Part shown: piece after piece, positions 12,198-13,335 of the stretch
Layout of the letters: every line of letters begins with the position of its first letter
Numbering within the stretch: the first letter of the stretch is position 1
Assembly: GCA_007125455.1 (NCBI GenBank)
Contig: SLDE01000203.1
Coordinates: forward strand, 1 to 13,335
DNA: 13,335 bases
From: Ectothiorhodospiraceae bacterium
GTDB taxonomy: Bacteria; Pseudomonadota; Gammaproteobacteria; Thiohalomonadales; Thiohalomonadaceae
Direction: 5' to 3'
Program-made: the position numbers and the translations under genes
Notes under the pieces: model-generated
The model's input: only the letters and a program-made list of their open reading frames with translations
Databases searched by the model: none
Told to the model about the DNA's origin: nothing

Positions 12198-13335
12198 TTA
12201 CTTGACGGTAAACGGCTCGAGCTTCTTTTCTACCGCCACGTTTTTCAGCCGTACATACTTGGGCATGCCATTGCGGTGGTAGGGCGGGTAGTCTTCGCCC
12301 TTGATCAGTGGCTCCAGGTAGGCGCGGCACTTGGGGGTGATGCCAAAGCCATCGCGGCTGATGAAGCTCTTGGGCATCATCTTCTCCACATTGGCCACCT
12401 TGGCAAGCGGTGCCTCGCCCACGCTCCACTTGTAGGGCTTGTCGGATTTACGCACGATGGTGGGCATGACCGCATTTTTTCCCTTGAGCGCCAAGTCCAC
12501 GGCGGCCTTGCCCATGGCGTAGGCCTGCTCCACGTCGGACTTGGAAGCGATATGCCGTGCGGCCCGCTGCAGGTAGTCGGCGACTGCCCAGTGGTACTTG
12601 TAGCCCAGATCCTCGCGCACCATATTGGCCACGACCGGCGCCACCCCACCTAACTGGGCATGGCCGAAGGCGTCCTTGAGCCCTTGGTCGGCAAGGAACT
12701 TGCCCTCGGCGTCCTGCACCCCCTCGGAGACCACCACCGAGCAGTAGCCGTATTTTTTGACCTTGTCATCGACGGCGGCCATGAATTTCTGGCGGTCAAA
12801 GGGTACTTCCGGGAACAGGATGAGCACCGGGATCTCGGTATCCTCATCGGAGGCCAGCCCGCCGGCGGCGGCGATCCACCCGGCGTGGCGACCCATCACC
12901 TCCAGCACGAAGACCTTGGTCGAGGTGGCGCACATCGAGGCCACATCGAAGCTGGCCTCGCGAGTGGAGATGGCGATGTACTTGGCCACCGAACCGAAAC
13001 CGGGGCAGTTGTCGGTGATCGGCAGGTCGTTGTCTACCGTCTTGGGTACATGGATCGCCTGTATGGGGAAGCCCATCTTCTTGGATAGCTGGGAGATCTT
13101 GTGGCAGGTGTCGGCGGAATCGCCGCCACCGTTATAAAAGAAGTAGCCGATATCGTGTGCCTTGAATACCTCGATCAGGCGCTCATACTCGGCGCGGTTG
13201 GCCTCCAGGCTTTTGAGCTTGTAGCGGCAGGAGCCGAAGGCGCCGGCGGGGGTGTAGCGCAGCGCGGCGATATCCTCGTCGGACTCCTGACTGGTGTCGA
13301 TCAGATCCTCGGTCAGGGCGCCGATGATGCCGTTG
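12198..13335 (-). CDS. pfp: Pyrophosphate-dependent 6-phosphofructokinase, 5' end missing
   Basis: The enzyme interconverts fructose 6-phosphate and fructose 1,6-bisphosphate using pyrophosphate instead of ATP, reversibly. The frame stays open to the window edge (first whole codon at 13334), giving 378 residues; the family is a little over 400, so perhaps 40 N-terminal residues are missing. Signatures: GGGDSADT near the left part of the fragment with Asp after the glycines, PKTVDNDL as the catalytic loop, CPGFGSVAKY, and LEVMGRHAGW. The sequence is closest in style to the PPi-dependent enzymes of methanotrophs and sulfur oxidisers (from memory, not searched). An internal ATG at 13076 would remove the GGGDS site and is not the start. 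The gene is followed by two hairpins, a terminator, then ppa on the same strand. Confidence 0.92.
   Translation of the reverse strand, partial: NGIIGALTEDLIDTSQESDEDIAALRYTPAGAFGSCRYKLKSLEANRAEYERLIEVFKAHDIGYFFYNGGGDSADTCHKISQLSKKMGFPIQAIHVPKTVDNDLPITDNCPGFGSVAKYIAISTREASFDVASMCATSTKVFVLEVMGRHAGWIAAAGGLASDEDTEIPVLILFPEVPFDRQKFMAAVDDKVKKYGYCSVVVSEGVQDAEGKFLADQGLKDAFGHAQLGGVAPVVANMVREDLGYKYHWAVADYLQRAARHIASKSDVEQAYAMGKAAVDLALKGKNAVMPTIVRKSDKPYKWSVGEAPLAKVANVEKMMPKSFISRDGFGITPKCRAYLEPLIKGEDYPPYHRNGMPKYVRLKNVAVEKKLEPFTVK

Overview
The window is GC-rich chromosomal DNA from a gammaproteobacterium. MutH is largely confined to that class. The pyrophosphate-dependent phosphofructokinase at the right edge is typical of sulfur-oxidising, methanotrophic and other chemolithotrophic gammaproteobacteria, so a Chromatiales-like sulfur oxidiser is my best guess; this is inference. 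No transposase, phage gene, tRNA, rRNA or CRISPR array was seen. The content is mostly core housekeeping, with one unusual signalling gene pair.

Layout. 1-202: a strong intrinsic terminator at the left edge and a small hairpin, no gene. 203-1507 (-): a RhlE-type DEAD-box RNA helicase starting at TTG. 1508-1815: a 308-base gap holding a perfect 16-bp palindrome. 1816-2249 (+): a 45-aa single-span membrane protein and an 80-aa DUF465/YdcH protein. 2250-2918 (-): mutH, abutting the previous gene tail to tail. 3053-4322 (+): a RutE-like nitroreductase and a secreted MlaC/Ttg2D-like protein. 4323-4421: two facing arrays of 7-bp repeats. 4422-4901 (-): moaC. 4983-10897 (+): a closely packed series of moaD, moaE, a DksA/TraR-like zinc-finger gene, a REC-GGDEF diguanylate cyclase and a 1296-aa hybrid histidine kinase. 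10892-13335 (-): a YfcE-like phosphodiesterase, inorganic pyrophosphatase and PPi-dependent phosphofructokinase (5' end cut by the window edge).

The most interesting element is the kinase at 7007-10897. Its N-terminal ~385 residues look like a complete FAD/NAD(P)-type flavoprotein oxidoreductase. This is fused in one frame to PAS, HisKA, HATPase, two receiver domains and an HPt domain, with no membrane segment. Its start codon overlaps the stop of the REC-GGDEF gene (ATGA). The simplest model, which is inference, is a cytosolic flavin-based redox or ligand sensor that phosphorylates the diguanylate cyclase and sets cyclic-di-GMP. The FAD-binding glycine motif is intact. The position expected for the second, NAD(P)H-binding glycine motif is degenerate and there is no CxxC pair, which suggests a sensor derived from an enzyme.

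Other linked functions: moaC, moaD and moaE make molybdopterin (moaA is not in the window). PFP uses or makes pyrophosphate while the neighbouring Ppa destroys it, and a terminator hairpin separates them whose loop carries a perfect TATAAT on the ppa strand.
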